DNA from: Amoebidium appalachense
Taxonomy: Eukaryota > Ichthyosporea
Reading direction: 5' to 3'
DNA length: 64,000 bases
NCBI GenBank assembly: GCA_963693365.1
Contig: CAVNZM010000002.1
Location: forward strand, 1,488,001 to 1,552,000
The notes beneath the pieces were generated by a model. It saw only the letters and a list, made by a program, of their open reading frames with translations, was not told the DNA's origin and made no database searches. The translations under genes were made by a program, and so were the position numbers. Below, one piece after another: positions 50,977 to 63,314 of this stretch (positions are counted from its first letter, which is position 1; the number at the start of each line of letters is the position of its first letter).

Positions 50977-52696
50977 TCAACCAACTAACGCTTTTGTTAA
51001 AAGAGGAGCCGCGGGGTCTTCATCGCCCCAACCAAGTCCAAACGCACCGTCGGGGTAGGTAGGAGGAGGCAACATATTTGTAGCCAAAGCCCCGCTGGTA
51101 GAGGGACACTTTGCCCACAGGGCAGCAATCGACACAGACGGAAATTGATTTCTGATGTTGCCATAGTACCTGGGGCCTGGGTCTTGGAATGCACAGTTTT
51201 CGATTACAAATGGCCGCCCTAGGTGCTTGTAACTGAAACCCATGAAACTTGACGGTGGCTGGCTCACAGTGGCATCGTTTTTGAATACCCCTCGCGCCGT
51301 GCTTGCCTCAATTCCTAGCTCGATGTATTTTCGGTGGAAGTTTGAATCACCAACCTTTGCACTTCCAAACGAAAATACACCTGCAACATTATATTTTACG
51401 CCTAGTTTAGCGCCGTTTTAGAAGAAGCTACCCAATAGGCGGCTATGAGGGATGCAAAACAGCCTCCCCTGCTGTGACCGGTGATAATAACGGCACACTT
51501 GTCAAGAGTCTGGCCCAAAGTAGAGCACATATCCACCATTGCCTGTTCAAAGCCATTTTGCATCAAACCCACAGCTCCTTGTTGGAAACCTGTGTGCACG
51601 TGCGCCTCTGCAGGAAATCCGAGGGGAGGGGACAGATTCTTGTGCGGCGTTGAAATTTGAGCGCCAGTCTGAGTTAAAAGGGTTTTTACCCTTACTCCCC
51701 TGAAGAATCACTATCACCGCACTATCCGTACGAAGAACTACTACCTCGTTCTGGTTCGCTGTGGCCACCGTTTTGACTTCACGCGCACCCAAACACGACC
51801 ACCACTTGGCCATTTGCGAGCTGGGAAGATCGACATATGTGCTCCCTGATAGAAGCATGGCCATGTACATGTTGACTACAGATAGTCTCTCAGGATAGAT
51901 CGGGATTATGTACTAGCCAATAGGAAGACAGTTATGGTTCACACCTGGCGTATGCGGCCCCAGGCGGTCCCCAAGTACGCGTGGGCGGGATAGTCGGCTA
52001 CCTGCGCGGATGCCAGTCCGCGAACACATCGTCCAATAGGAATACAGATAGTCTCTCAGGAATGATAGATCGGGATTATGTACTAGCCAATAGGAAGACA
52101 GTTATGGTTCCTGGCGTATGCGGCCCCAGGCGGTCCCTGGCCAAGTACACATAGGCGGGAACAGGCTAAGTACGTGACTGGGAAGAGCAGGACTAAACAG
52201 ATAGACTATTCTATCATAACAGTTGCTGCTGACACCCAATGTGTTGGGTTGAATGCAGCTTGGTTGTTGAGGACATTACGGTAGGCGTAGTTCTTGCAGG
52301 CGGGCATGGGGACATAGTTGTATGGTGGGGTGAAAGGGAAATTTGGTACCGGGGACAGAGAGGTGCGGGGAACCAGAGGATAGTACGAGTCTACCCAGTT
52401 TTGGGCCACTTGAGTCCTGCACGGACAACGCCCGTCACACACTTTAGTGACACCCGGCTTACAGGTGAGGCTTGGGGTTTTCGTAGGTAACCCCGTCCGT
52501 TCCGCACACTGGGTGCCCACCCCCACTTCCTACCGCGCACAACGCACACCCTGAACCCCATTTAGTCCCCTGGTTGAAAAGGCTGGAGAATAGCCCGCGC
52601 CGCTCTAATGGATGGGCATTGGCCCATGGCCATGAACTACTGGCAGAGAGGAAGAGCAAAAGGGCCAAGAAGGTAGGTGGAGGTTATCTTGGACAT
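50977..52696 (-). pseudogene. Secreted Kazal-domain class-3 lipase, reading frame broken
   Basis: Protein-level similarity runs across the region but in changing frames. An ATG in a good context (52696) starts a signal-peptide-like stretch that changes frame near 52668. A Kazal-type segment (HPVCGTDGVTYENP, then LTCKPGVTKVCDGRCPC) is split by a frame change at about 52467-52477, losing one expected Cys. A probable intron (about 51876-52215) holds a 166-bp duplication. The lipase part has VIVILQGSKG, NSDWRSN, a frame change near 51621-51631, HTGFQQG, the nucleophile motif GHSRGG, another frame change near 51405-51422, then GVFSFGSAKVGD, a candidate Asp (FKNDATVSQ) and His (YKHLG), so Ser-Asp-His are all present. 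Active relatives are secreted triacylglycerol-type lipases. Three to four single- or double-base indels suggest a recent pseudogene; local assembly errors would look the same. Confidence 0.7.
51878..52158. repeat. 166-bp direct duplication
   Basis: The segment ACAGATAGTCTCTCAGG... CGGCCCCAGGCGGTCC... GGCGGGA occurs at about 51878-51991 and again at 52044-52158 (period 166), with a few small indels between copies. It sits in the probable intron of the lipase pseudogene. Confidence 0.9.
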
Positions 52697-53373
52697 GGTG
52701 CAGGTGGGCTTGTCGACATGTGCGAACAAGCAACAAGTGCTGACTCACTGAGGAAGTTTGGTGACTGCAGCTGATAAGCTGTCAATACAATGTATTTTAT
52801 TGCGGTTAATAAAATGCATGACCATAATCGAATCAAAAGTCATAATATGACGTCACTGTGCGTAATGCCATTATGCCAATGTCATCATCGAGTGTATTGC
52901 TTTATGCCCAGGCTGAATTTGCCATAGGCTGGGTCTTGGAACACAGAGAAACGTAAAATTACTAAAGAAATAGTTGTTCTATTGGCTCAAGTAACATTAA
53001 GTGTTCCTCATGTTGTAGCGTGTACTCGTGTTGTAGTAGAGTTTCTTGTCAGCCAACCAGAACTCGGCACGCACTTGCTCATGTGAACGCCAAACGGTTA
53101 AAATGAAGCTAGGTGATTGGTTTTACCAAATACTTTGCCTCCTATTGGTCTAGTCTCGCTTTGTTTACATTCCGTCGGCCAGCCACGAGTGTCCTCCCAA
53201 GTCCCCACCATCCCCTTCAACAGGAGACCGGCCCAGCACTGAAAAAAGGAGAACAAAAGGAAATGGAAACTTGACTAAGAGAGAAAGAGAATCAATAGAT
53301 AAACGAGACAGAGCATAATAAACCTGCTGCGTTCTACACCACAGAGGACGTGAAAGAAGGCACCAGGCCGTGG

Positions 53374-53412
<39 letters not shown>

Positions 53413-53663
53413 ACCCCCCCCCCCCCCCCCCCACCCCCCCCCCTCCACCCCTACCCCGCGGCCACGCCCACACCGGCCCCCCCATTCCAACTTGTGACCC
53501 CAACCCCGCCACTGCCCTTGAACACTTGAACTCCCCCAACCCCCACTCCCCTCCCCCACTCCCCGCCCCTCCCCCTTTTCGAGGGACCAACCACCACCAT
53601 CACAGCCTACCACGGTGGCATCACGGCCTACCCATTGTCCAACCACCTACGAGGCTTATAATG

Positions 53664-53960
<297 letters not shown>

Positions 53961-55317
53961 TGTCTATCTCTCCTTTTCTGTGTCCATCTTGCTCTCACTC
54001 GGGCTAAAGCACTAAAACGCACATAAACACACACACACACTCTTTCTCTCACGCTCTCTCTTTTCTTCACCCCCCTCCCCCCCCTCCCCCCTCTCTCTCA
54101 GTCAGTCTTTCGCGGTCTCTCTCTCCCTCTCCATCCCTCCCTTTCTCTCCCTCCTCTTCCCCCACCCCCACCCTCCCCCGGTCTCTCCTCTGTCTCTCAC
54201 TCCCGCCTGTCCCCCTTTCTCTCTCTCTCTCTTCTCCCCCCCCCCTCACACCCCTCCCCCTCCCCCTCTCTCCCCAAAAAACATTTTAGGCTGTGCATTG
54301 GGTATTCGTCTTCCATATCGTTAAAGTTTCCCAGTGGACTTCAGCATGCTGTTTTTCAGTGCATCTACTTTTGGTGTGTGTACCCCTTTACCCACCCCTC
54401 CCCATGTGCATCCCCCCCCCAACTCCCCCCTCCCTCCCCCCTCCCTTCCCAACGCACACCGTGCCCTCTACCCCTGCCTCTTGGCTCCCGGAACCCCTTT
54501 ACCCCTCCCTCCCCCCCCCCCCCCCCCCTTCCCCTCCTTCCGCAACCTTCCACTACCCCCAGAAAGGAACCAAATTCCAATCAACATCACGGTGACCCCA
54601 TAATCGTTGGACTCCTGCACATGCAGACAAACGAAGGCACTCGCGTGTGCCATACTCTGCCCTGCCTTCAACCATCCTTCGTCTAACCCAGCACCACAAA
54701 TTTCAGCCTATAGTCCGGTAGACGAGAAAATGAACAGTTAAATCCGCTGGTGATGAATGGCCCGGCCATTATCCAGGAATAATGCCAAGGGTCAGAGCGG
54801 AAATCGAAGTCTGAATGTAATTAATGCACAGAGGGAGGGGGTTAGGGGGGAGGTGCTCGCCTTTTTTTTTTCCTTTCTTTGTTTTTCTTAGGGGGTAGGG
54901 TGGTGGTGGTGGAGGACTGGAGGGGATGGGTGGGTGGGGGAGGGAGGGAAGGTGTGGGGGGAGGGGGAAGAGGGGGAGGGGGGGGGGGGGGGGGGGGCAT
55001 TGCAACGTATTTTTGGTACGGTACAGTAACTCCGAGAGAGTGAGAGAGAACGAAAGGGAAGCGGGAAGCAAGAATAAATTCCGTTAAAGTTTCAAACACA
55101 GTAAGCCTCATAATGGCGTGCTTCTATAATAGGCCGCTATGGCTGATCTTGCGACCAGTGGACAATTAATCTAATGGGCCCCGCATTGACGGCTTAGTGT
55201 TTCATTTGTGGGTCGTTGGCCGGGGTGGGAGGGAGGGGGGGGGGGGGGGGGGGGGGGAGAGAGCGAGGATCTGCTTGTACATGTGTGTGTGTTTGTGTGT
55301 GTGTTTGTGTGTGTGTT

Positions 55318-55357
<40 letters not shown>

Positions 55358-55923
55358 TGCGTGTGCGCGCGTGCGCACGCGCATGTGTTGCGCACGCCCG
55401 CATGTAAGTATACATACTACATAAAGCATTACCCGTAATCAATACATTTTTCCACTTGCAATAATCCCTGACATCATAGTTTCAATCTCCCCGCGGTTGT
55501 AAATACACCCCCGGCCCCCTGAAGTTGAATCCCCCCCCCCCCCCCCCCCCCCCCCCCCCGCAACTCCCAACCTCCCCCCTCCCCTCGGAGGGGATCCTTC
55601 AAACCTCATGTGGCCCCCTCCTTTCGCGCATGCCCCGCTCTGTAGCAAGTTTTGGACTGATAGAGATCTCCAACCTTGCAACCTTACGTAGCCACCCCAC
55701 AGCTTCAACCCCCCCCTCCCCCCCCCCAATAATAATAAACATGTGCCCCGCTCTCCACCTCTTCGGACCCCCGTGACCGCCTCCGGATCCCACCCATGTG
55801 CCGCTATGTGCCATTTCGGTTAACTCGACGCATACTATGGCATAACGACAAGCTCACAGTATGAATAAGCGAGCTCACGATCATATGAGACGGGCTGGAT
55901 CCTTTTTCCCAGAGTCTTTCTTT

Positions 55924-55958
<35 letters not shown>

Positions 55959-56223
55959 AAAAAAAAAAAAAAAAAACTCAAATTCATCATTTTTCTCTCT
56001 CTCTCTCTTTTTTTGGTTTGGGTGGGTGGGTGGGTGGGTGGGTGGGGGGGGGGGGGGGGGGGGGGGGGGGAGGGGGGGGGGGAGGAGAGAAGAGGGAGGG
56101 GCGGGGTGGGGAGGGGGTGGAGAGGGGGTGGGGGGTGGGGGGTGGGGTGGATATGAAGATTTCAAGTGACAACTGGGCGAATATGATTACTAGAAAAAGG
56201 AATTGGGGGGGCAGCCAGCCGGG

Positions 56224-56224
<1 letters not shown>

Positions 56225-56299
<75 letters not shown>

Positions 56300-56331
56300 C
56301 GGGGGGGGGGGGGGGGGGGGGAGGGGGGGAG
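56225..56331. repeat. Very long G run
   Basis: It contains 75 uninterrupted G (56225-56299), one C, then more G with single A interruptions. It is the longest homopolymer seen in the window and a strong G-quadruplex candidate. Confidence 0.95.
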
Positions 56332-56407
56332 GGAGGGCAAAATTCTTACGAATTTTAGATATAATAAGGTTAAATCTAAATCTGAAAACCTCAATCATAT
56401 TTAAAAT

Positions 56408-56438
<31 letters not shown>

Positions 56439-56889
56439 TGGGATTGGCTTTGCCACATACAGCAGCCACGTGCACACAGAATCTGTGTTGTATGCACACA
56501 TATATATAAACACTTCTTCATGCCCAGCCGGATATCACCGGTACCTTTTTGCGTTGATAAAACGGGTTCGTCAACACGTGTAACTGATTATGTCGCCATT
56601 CGACTTGGCTCCTTCGAATTCGATTCACGAAAACCTCAAATTTTCCCCGGCGGGGCCGGGGAAGAAGAATTCAAAAATTGCCCGCTCCTGATTTGGTACC
56701 GGGGCCCCAGAACTGCCGCGAACAGCCGCTGGCAGGTGCCTGTCGAAGTCGACATTACAAGTGATGACGTCATTGAATAGTCTAAAAGGATGTCGCAATT
56801 GCAGAGCTCCGCCTCTTTCCAAAATTGGATCAGAAATAGCATAAGCCCAAAACTAATGAGTGAATAGGTATATAAATATTCATAAACCT

Positions 56890-56937
<48 letters not shown>

Positions 56938-57028
56938 TAAATTATTTTATTTTGTTTACCGAAACTATAAAAAGTCCTCTGGTTCTATCTCGTCAGCGCA
57001 AAGACGGTGATCCGTTCAGATGGCAGTT

Positions 57029-57237
57029 CAACGGCCATCATCCTGTCGACACAACCGTGGTCAACACACCGTAGACTATTCTTGCGCACGGTTGATTGGC
57101 CCATCGAGCATCACGCACAGCCCAATTTGATTGGCTGCTTAAGCGCGCCGTCAATTCAAAATTTCAAAACGGTTGACCCAACGACTTTGCATGCATGGCG
57201 TTGGAATGCAACGGCCGAAATCCGGCGCATATAAAAA
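57029..57237 (+). promoter_or_regulatory. Probable promoter of the Emi1-like gene: TATA box, CCAAT boxes, Myb-type sites
   Basis: TATAAAAA lies at 57230-57237, 211 bases before the ATG. Upstream are inverted CCAAT boxes in a repeated TTGATTGGC context (57092-57100 and 57127-57135), CAACGG at 57029-57034 and 57209-57214, and AACGGTTG at 57168-57175. CCAAT plus Myb-type sites are found in animal G2/M promoters; their use here is inference. Confidence 0.5.
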
Positions 57238-57447
57238 GCGCCCCACCGCTCAGTTCGCCCTCGAGCTCAGAAAGTGCTTCGGTCGGTGTCGCCTCTTATA
57301 GCTGCGTCGCTTTTATTCTTCCTTTCAAACTGTAAAACTGAACAGCAGCTGCATTTGTTTTTCGTTATGAGTATTAGAGACCGCTGAAGCACATACAGCT
57401 CGTTTGTAAACTCAACAAAGCACCATAGTTCCTCGCTCCAGGCAAAC

Positions 57448-58873
57448 ATGGATCACCGTAGCAAAACATCTGCTCCCACAAGCCCAAACAGGGGTGGCCT
57501 GTCTGTGCGTATGCAGTTGGACTCACCGGAGAGACGGTACAAGGCACAGCCCTACAGCCCACCCAAGCTGAGGAGCGTCAACTTGTTTGGACAGGTGGGC
57601 ACCTTTTACTCATCTTCATCTTCAACCATGTTCTCACTCATCTGCTTGTTTGTGATTCTTGCTCTGAGCTCTTTCTTTCGTTTATGCCCTATTTAAAAAT
57701 ATAGAACGAAGCCAATGTTTATCATTCTGCTGCCTCTTTCTTCAGAAGTACTGAAAATAACTGCACCTTTTGTGCCGCTATGAACACCTCCTTACAAGCG
57801 GCCACCACACAGGACACACCCGTTACGTGTGACCGGCCAAGCTCAGAAAACTGCCCCACCTCTCCCACTACACCTATCAGCACCATAAGGCTACAGCTGG
57901 CCTCACGTCTTTACCTCGACACCCCAGAATCACTGCCTCCCTTTCACTCATCGTTCACACTTGATACCCACTCAAACAAGAGCCATACCACAACACCACT
58001 CGGGGAGTCAAACAGACGCCAGCCTCGTTCCCCCTCTCCTACCCTCCACACCCATATAAGCACACCAAAGAAACTCTCGCCCAAGAAGATTTACAGTTCC
58101 CCCGAGAAAACGAGGAATATTCTCGAGAGTGTCCCGGAAGAGATTGCCATGCTCATCTTGCAGAAGCTCAGCCAACGGGACCTGTGCATGTGAGTTTCCC
58201 TCCTTGTGTATGAAAACGGAAAATACGAAGTCTAGAAGGTTAATAGTGAGCCGTGCACTTGTGCTTGATAAGTGGGTCGTAAAGGGGTGATAAAAGGAAG
58301 TTATGGCCCGGTGGATGGTTAGTTGATGCATGCTTGAAGTGAAGGAAAATGGGTGGAGGGAGGAAAAGGGGAGGGAGACTATTAAAACGAAATGGCGAAA
58401 AAACTAGCTAAAAGGAGAAAGCCTTCTCGGTTAACCATGCGATGGTGTCCTTGTTATTAACACACCCACCCAAACACGTTACATTTGCCACATCTCTTCT
58501 AGCCTGTTATGCACCAAATCCATCAGCCACCCACCACTACTTACCCACAATCTAACCGCCCACTCCCCTTTCTCTCCCTCCCCCTTCCTTCTCACTCAGG
58601 GTTTCAGCCGTGTGCCGAAGCTGGCGCCACCTTGCTGACCGTAATGTTCTCTGGGAGCCACTCTGCCGTCTTGAGCTGTCCCTCCAGATCACCCCCGGGT
58701 CGTGGCGTCGTGTCTACTGCGATCTGCGCAACTATCAGCGCCAACCCCACGACACGGCAACGAGAAAGCGCCGCCGTTCCATGGATGTGCTGGTCAAGTT
58801 TGGCCTCTATGACTCGGTAGGCAGCCCTTCCCTCTCTCTCCCCCCCCCCCCCCCCCCTCCCCCCAAACGTGCG

Positions 58874-58904
<31 letters not shown>

Positions 58905-59981
58905 AAAAGAGAATGAAAGCAAGAACAATGCAAATGATTGAAGCAATTTTTGAGAGACTAGCCGTGTGGGGGGGGGGGGGGGGGGGGGTGGGGGGGGACA
59001 GGGGGGAAGGGGGAGGGGCATGCCAGGAGGTGGATGCGAGGGAGGGAAGGGAGGCCATGCCAGATACGAACATGACCAATTCCATCGTTACATATCTAAC
59101 ATTCTTCTTTCCCAACAGCCCATCTCACAAGGCCGTCTGGGATCTGTGAGCGAAACGACCCAGACCCCCCCTACCACCCCCCCTTGCCTGCCCGCACTTG
59201 TGGAGGCCGAGAAGGAAAACTGGGGCCCAATGAAAAATGGACAGGACAGACCACGCCGACCACGACTGGCTGTCGGCATGCGGCCTAGGTCACCTCCCGC
59301 AGCTGGTATGTTCCGAAGTACTGCTTGCATGGCGTGTGCTTGTTTCGTCTGTATTGGTGCATTGAGTAAGGGTAGACTGTACCTAAATGTCTGGGTTTGC
59401 CTCATGTAAAATAGTGATTAGGGAACGTGTGCAGGATGGTGAGTTGTTTGATGCAAACCCTAAAAAGTTGGAGTTGGTGCGGAAATTGCCTTATTTGGTA
59501 CAGAAATTAGTTGGGCATTAGATCAAAACCCTAGTGGAACCAAAAACAAACACAAAACAAAAAACTAACAAACTATCTCCTTTCCGCAGGCTTCCTCCGT
59601 TCCTGCCCCCAATGCCACACCCTCAATGCCACCCAATCAGAAACCACCAACGAGGCCAGCTGTAACCACTGTGGCCATACGTTTTGCACCGACTGCCTTC
59701 GCCCAATGGCCGTGCATCCCACCGGCACTGCATGCAGTGTTTTGGCTGACGGTAGATCACTGGGCGAAGTCACAAATACCATTGCGTTGGTTATTCCCGC
59801 ACCCTCTGATGATGAACCAATGAGAATGAACGGTTCAGTTATATGTAACACAACGAAAGTAGCCAATAGGTTTGCACCTGTGGTCGGTCATGCGAAAAAG
59901 AGCGAAAATGTGCGGAAGGGTTCGAAGGATGTAGAGATTGCTGGAGGCAAGACTAGCAAGCAGAGACTTGGCAGGCTGTAA
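57448..59981 (+). CDS. Emi1/Emi2-like F-box protein, predicted APC/C inhibitor
   Basis: Five exons join in frame: 57448-57594, 57705-58189, 58600-58816, 59119-59305, 59590-59981, giving 475 residues (human Emi1 has 447). Residues 1-187 are Ser/Pro/Thr-rich with RGGL at 15-18. The F-box covers about 188-236 (SVPEEIAMLILQKLSQRDLC, then VCRSWRHLA, VLWEPLC) and would bind Skp1. Then follow a KEN box (315-317), a D-box RPRL (330-333), a zinc-binding region with C351, C354, C370, C373, C378, C381, H388 and C394 (the C6HC IBR-like pattern), and a basic tail ending in LGRL. In Emi1/Emi2 the D-box, zinc-binding region and C-terminal LRRL tail together block the anaphase-promoting complex. All four parts occur in the same order here. 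Function is inferred from this architecture; I see no clear beta-TrCP degron. AATAAA lies at 60147-60152. Confidence 0.85.
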
Positions 59982-60381
59982 GAACTGATTGCATGAATGA
60001 AGATAACCATATATGGAAATGAATGAAAGTTACGGCAAAGTATCTTTATGTGATGAATGTTCTCTTTCCATGTCAGTTTGTGTGAAGATTCGTGTGTCCG
60101 TGTTAAAGCGCAAGACTGATGACTGGAACGGTCGGTGTAAATAAGTAATAAATTCACATTTACACGTGTGATATAATGATAGTGGAGTAGACTAGATTTA
60201 AATACGGGGATTAAGCCCTAGTTGAATGTTGAAGTTCAAGTACTAATATTGATAACGGGAGTAACACATGTAGTAGGCTAGATAGTGTATATACAAGTAA
60301 ATAAATGTCAGATGTTATACAACACTCTGATGGTTGGAAAACAAAAGAAAGTGATTCGAAACAGACAGTGAAAATGGTTCT

Positions 60382-60423
<42 letters not shown>

Positions 60424-61440
60424 CCTCCCCCCCCCTCCTTCCTTCCTTTAGTGTTTGGTTGCCTGCATGCCTGCCCCATCCCGACGATACACACGCAAGC
60501 ACATATATCACACGCATACGGACCCCACACACTGACACAAAAACAAAAACACACATCCTTGTACACCCAACCTCCTTCACACTCTACCTCGCTCACATCC
60601 AGCTCCCACATGTGCACAAGTTCAGGTACACGTACACAAACATGTCCATGGGTCACACACACGGACACACATGCACCGTTGCACCCTCATACACACATGT
60701 AATCACGAAGTCGACTATCAGGGCCTGGGTGTTGGCATTACAATGATCCATCCACCTCCCGGCAATATTGATCATGAGTGTGCACATGTACATGCACCAC
60801 GCTCCTATTTTGCACACAACACATTCGGATACGTATGGGGTTTACACACTTTTTATTGCGATACGTATGCATTTGCAATCAAAATAACTATCAATTGGGG
60901 TGTTGAGGATCCCAATTTAATACAGAGCCACGTCTATATGTACAGATATCCCTTTATCAAGCATACCACAGAGAAATAGACATCTACAACCAAAGAATGC
61001 ACTTCGTGATGGGGCTTGCGGACTGGCGTAAAGACGATGCAACTAAATACACGGGAGCAGGAAAAGAAAGGAGGCAAACGGGGCCCGTGCATATGCGTGG
61101 CTATCCAGAAATGATGGATTTAGATGGTGTTGGAGGAGAAAGAGAAATGTGGGGGGGGGGGGGGGGGGGGAGGGAGGGAAAGAGGGGAGATCTCGATTGG
61201 GGGGGGGGGGGGGGGGGGGGGGAGAGGAAAGAGGGGAGATCTCGAGGGGTTGGAGGGGGGGGGGGGAGGGAGTTTCATACTGCCTAATAGGGTAAATGCT
61301 GTCTCTATGGGTATACACTGTACATGCCTATCAGGGTGAACACTACCTACAAGGATACATGCACACAAATATGAGGCCAAATTAATGGGTACCTAAATAC
61401 ATTATGAGGCCAGGCCCCCCCTATGCCTTATAAGGCTAAT
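59982..61440. other. Intergenic region between convergent Emi1-like and FAD oxidoreductase genes
   Basis: The F-box 3' UTR with AATAAA (60147) is followed by unique sequence, a C run at 60384-60429, CA-rich sequence at 60490-60720, AT-rich unique sequence to 61140 and G runs at 61151-61267. A 31-35 base block including GAAAGAGGGGAGATCTCGA is present twice (about 61187-61200 and 61226-61243). No gene was recognised. Confidence 0.6.
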
Positions 61441-62864
61441 CTAATGCTCTAGGGGGTTCATGCCCAGCAGTGCAGCCACGTGGTCGGCTATGGCCAGGCA
61501 TGACGTCAGACCCGGTGACTCGATGCCCAGCAGGTTGACCAGTCGCGCCCGGGTCACCGACGGGCCTTGGATCTGGCCCGGCTCGATTCGGTAAGTATTC
61601 CACTGCACTCTCCAATCCCTCCCCCCCCCCTCTCCTCGCCCCTCCCCTCCCCCGCCTCCCGCCACCACCACCACCAAATATACAAACGCACACAGACACG
61701 TCACCACCACGGTTCTTCCACCCTCTTTCAGGCATCATAGTCACTCTATCCACACACATGACAGGCACAGTTATTTTGCAAGGAGTGGGCATTGACAGGC
61801 TTCTCCGGTGCAGCACATCCCTCTCTCTCTCCTTTCCCCTCTATCTCTCCCTCTCTCTTCTTCTATTCTTTTTTCCGCTTTTGCCTCTCTCTCTCTCTTC
61901 TTTTTTGGGTGGGGAGAAGGAAGGGGGGGGGCGGGGGTTATACTGATATCATCAGCTGTTCAAATGCAATTATTTGTCCGGAGGAACCAGCGATTTCCTT
62001 GTTTGACTAGCTCGGGCCAGATAGTGACAGAGGTTGTGTAGGGGTGAGTGTTTGGTGGTGGTGGTGGGGGGGGGGGGGGGGGGGGGGGGAGGGGGGGGGG
62101 GGGGAATAACCAGAAAGTCTGCTGCAGGCTCTTTCGGGCCAACAATCTTTGGCCTAATGCCCGAATATGATGGCTGCAGTGCACCATCAGGTAGGCCAGG
62201 CCAATACCTGTGTGTGTGTGTGTGTGTGTGTGTGCATGTGCATGTTCTTCCAGACATTCCATTGGTACGTTGCATCAGTCACCAAAACTTGAGGACACAC
62301 CCAGGAGCTAAAGAAGCCATTACCTGTGCAGGAGTTTTCGGCGCCTATCCCCCCCCCCCCTCCCCCCCCCCCCCCCCTCTCCCCCCTTCCTTCTCCCCCC
62401 CCCCCCTCCCCCCACTCGCACACACACAGGCACAAGGGTTGTTATGGGTGGCTCTCGGTCTATCTATTGCCAAGACTTCTTGGTAAACGGGTACGGGAAG
62501 AATGGAGGGTAATCAAGGAGCTACACCAGATGGGAAAGAGATATCCGGCCGTGAGAGACCGGGCGGGGAGAAGGGGGGGTGGGGGGGGGGGGGGGGGGGT
62601 AAGAATGTGTTTTAGAGTAGGAATTACACATTCACAGCGGACAACACAATGCAGAGTGCAAACCACACATAAAGACCATGCATCACAAGCAGAGCCCATT
62701 CTCAAGGGGGGACAACGCCATCCACTGTACTCGAGTTTCGAGCCATTCACCTCGTTGACGAAACCCAACTCAATAGGGGGGAGGGGGGAGGATATACAAG
62801 CGTGAGTGTAGGTGGTGGTGGTGGTGGTGGTGGTATGGGGGCGCAGGGGGAGGAGATGGCAGGC

Positions 62865-62895
<31 letters not shown>

Positions 62896-63026
62896 TAGAC
62901 ACCACAGCATGGCAACTATGGGAGCAAAGGCCATGAAAAAAATTGCAAGGATAACAAAAGAAAAAAGAAAAAAAAAAGAAAAAAAAAGCGAAACGAGGGT
63001 TGATGGTTGTTTTTTTTTTTTTTTTT

Positions 63027-63067
<41 letters not shown>

Positions 63068-63262
63068 TATACCTCCTTATGGCCGTCTCAAATTCTCCCA
63101 ACCGCCTGTCACTGACGTTATAACTGATGGAGTCTATCCATTCGGTGTCGGGGCCAAATTTCGCTGCAGAAATGAGCGCCCACCAGATTAGATTTCGGAC
63201 GTATCGCATTCTTCTGGATCTTCTAGATTTTTCGTACAAGAATCCAACCAGCAAGAGCAATT

Positions 63263-63314
<52 letters not shown>

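Noticed and set aside
56406-56780. 124-residue frame with mixed composition after a G run
   Set aside because: Start lies in the poly-G tract, no family was recognised, and no splice partners are visible. It could be a decayed exon, but there is no support.
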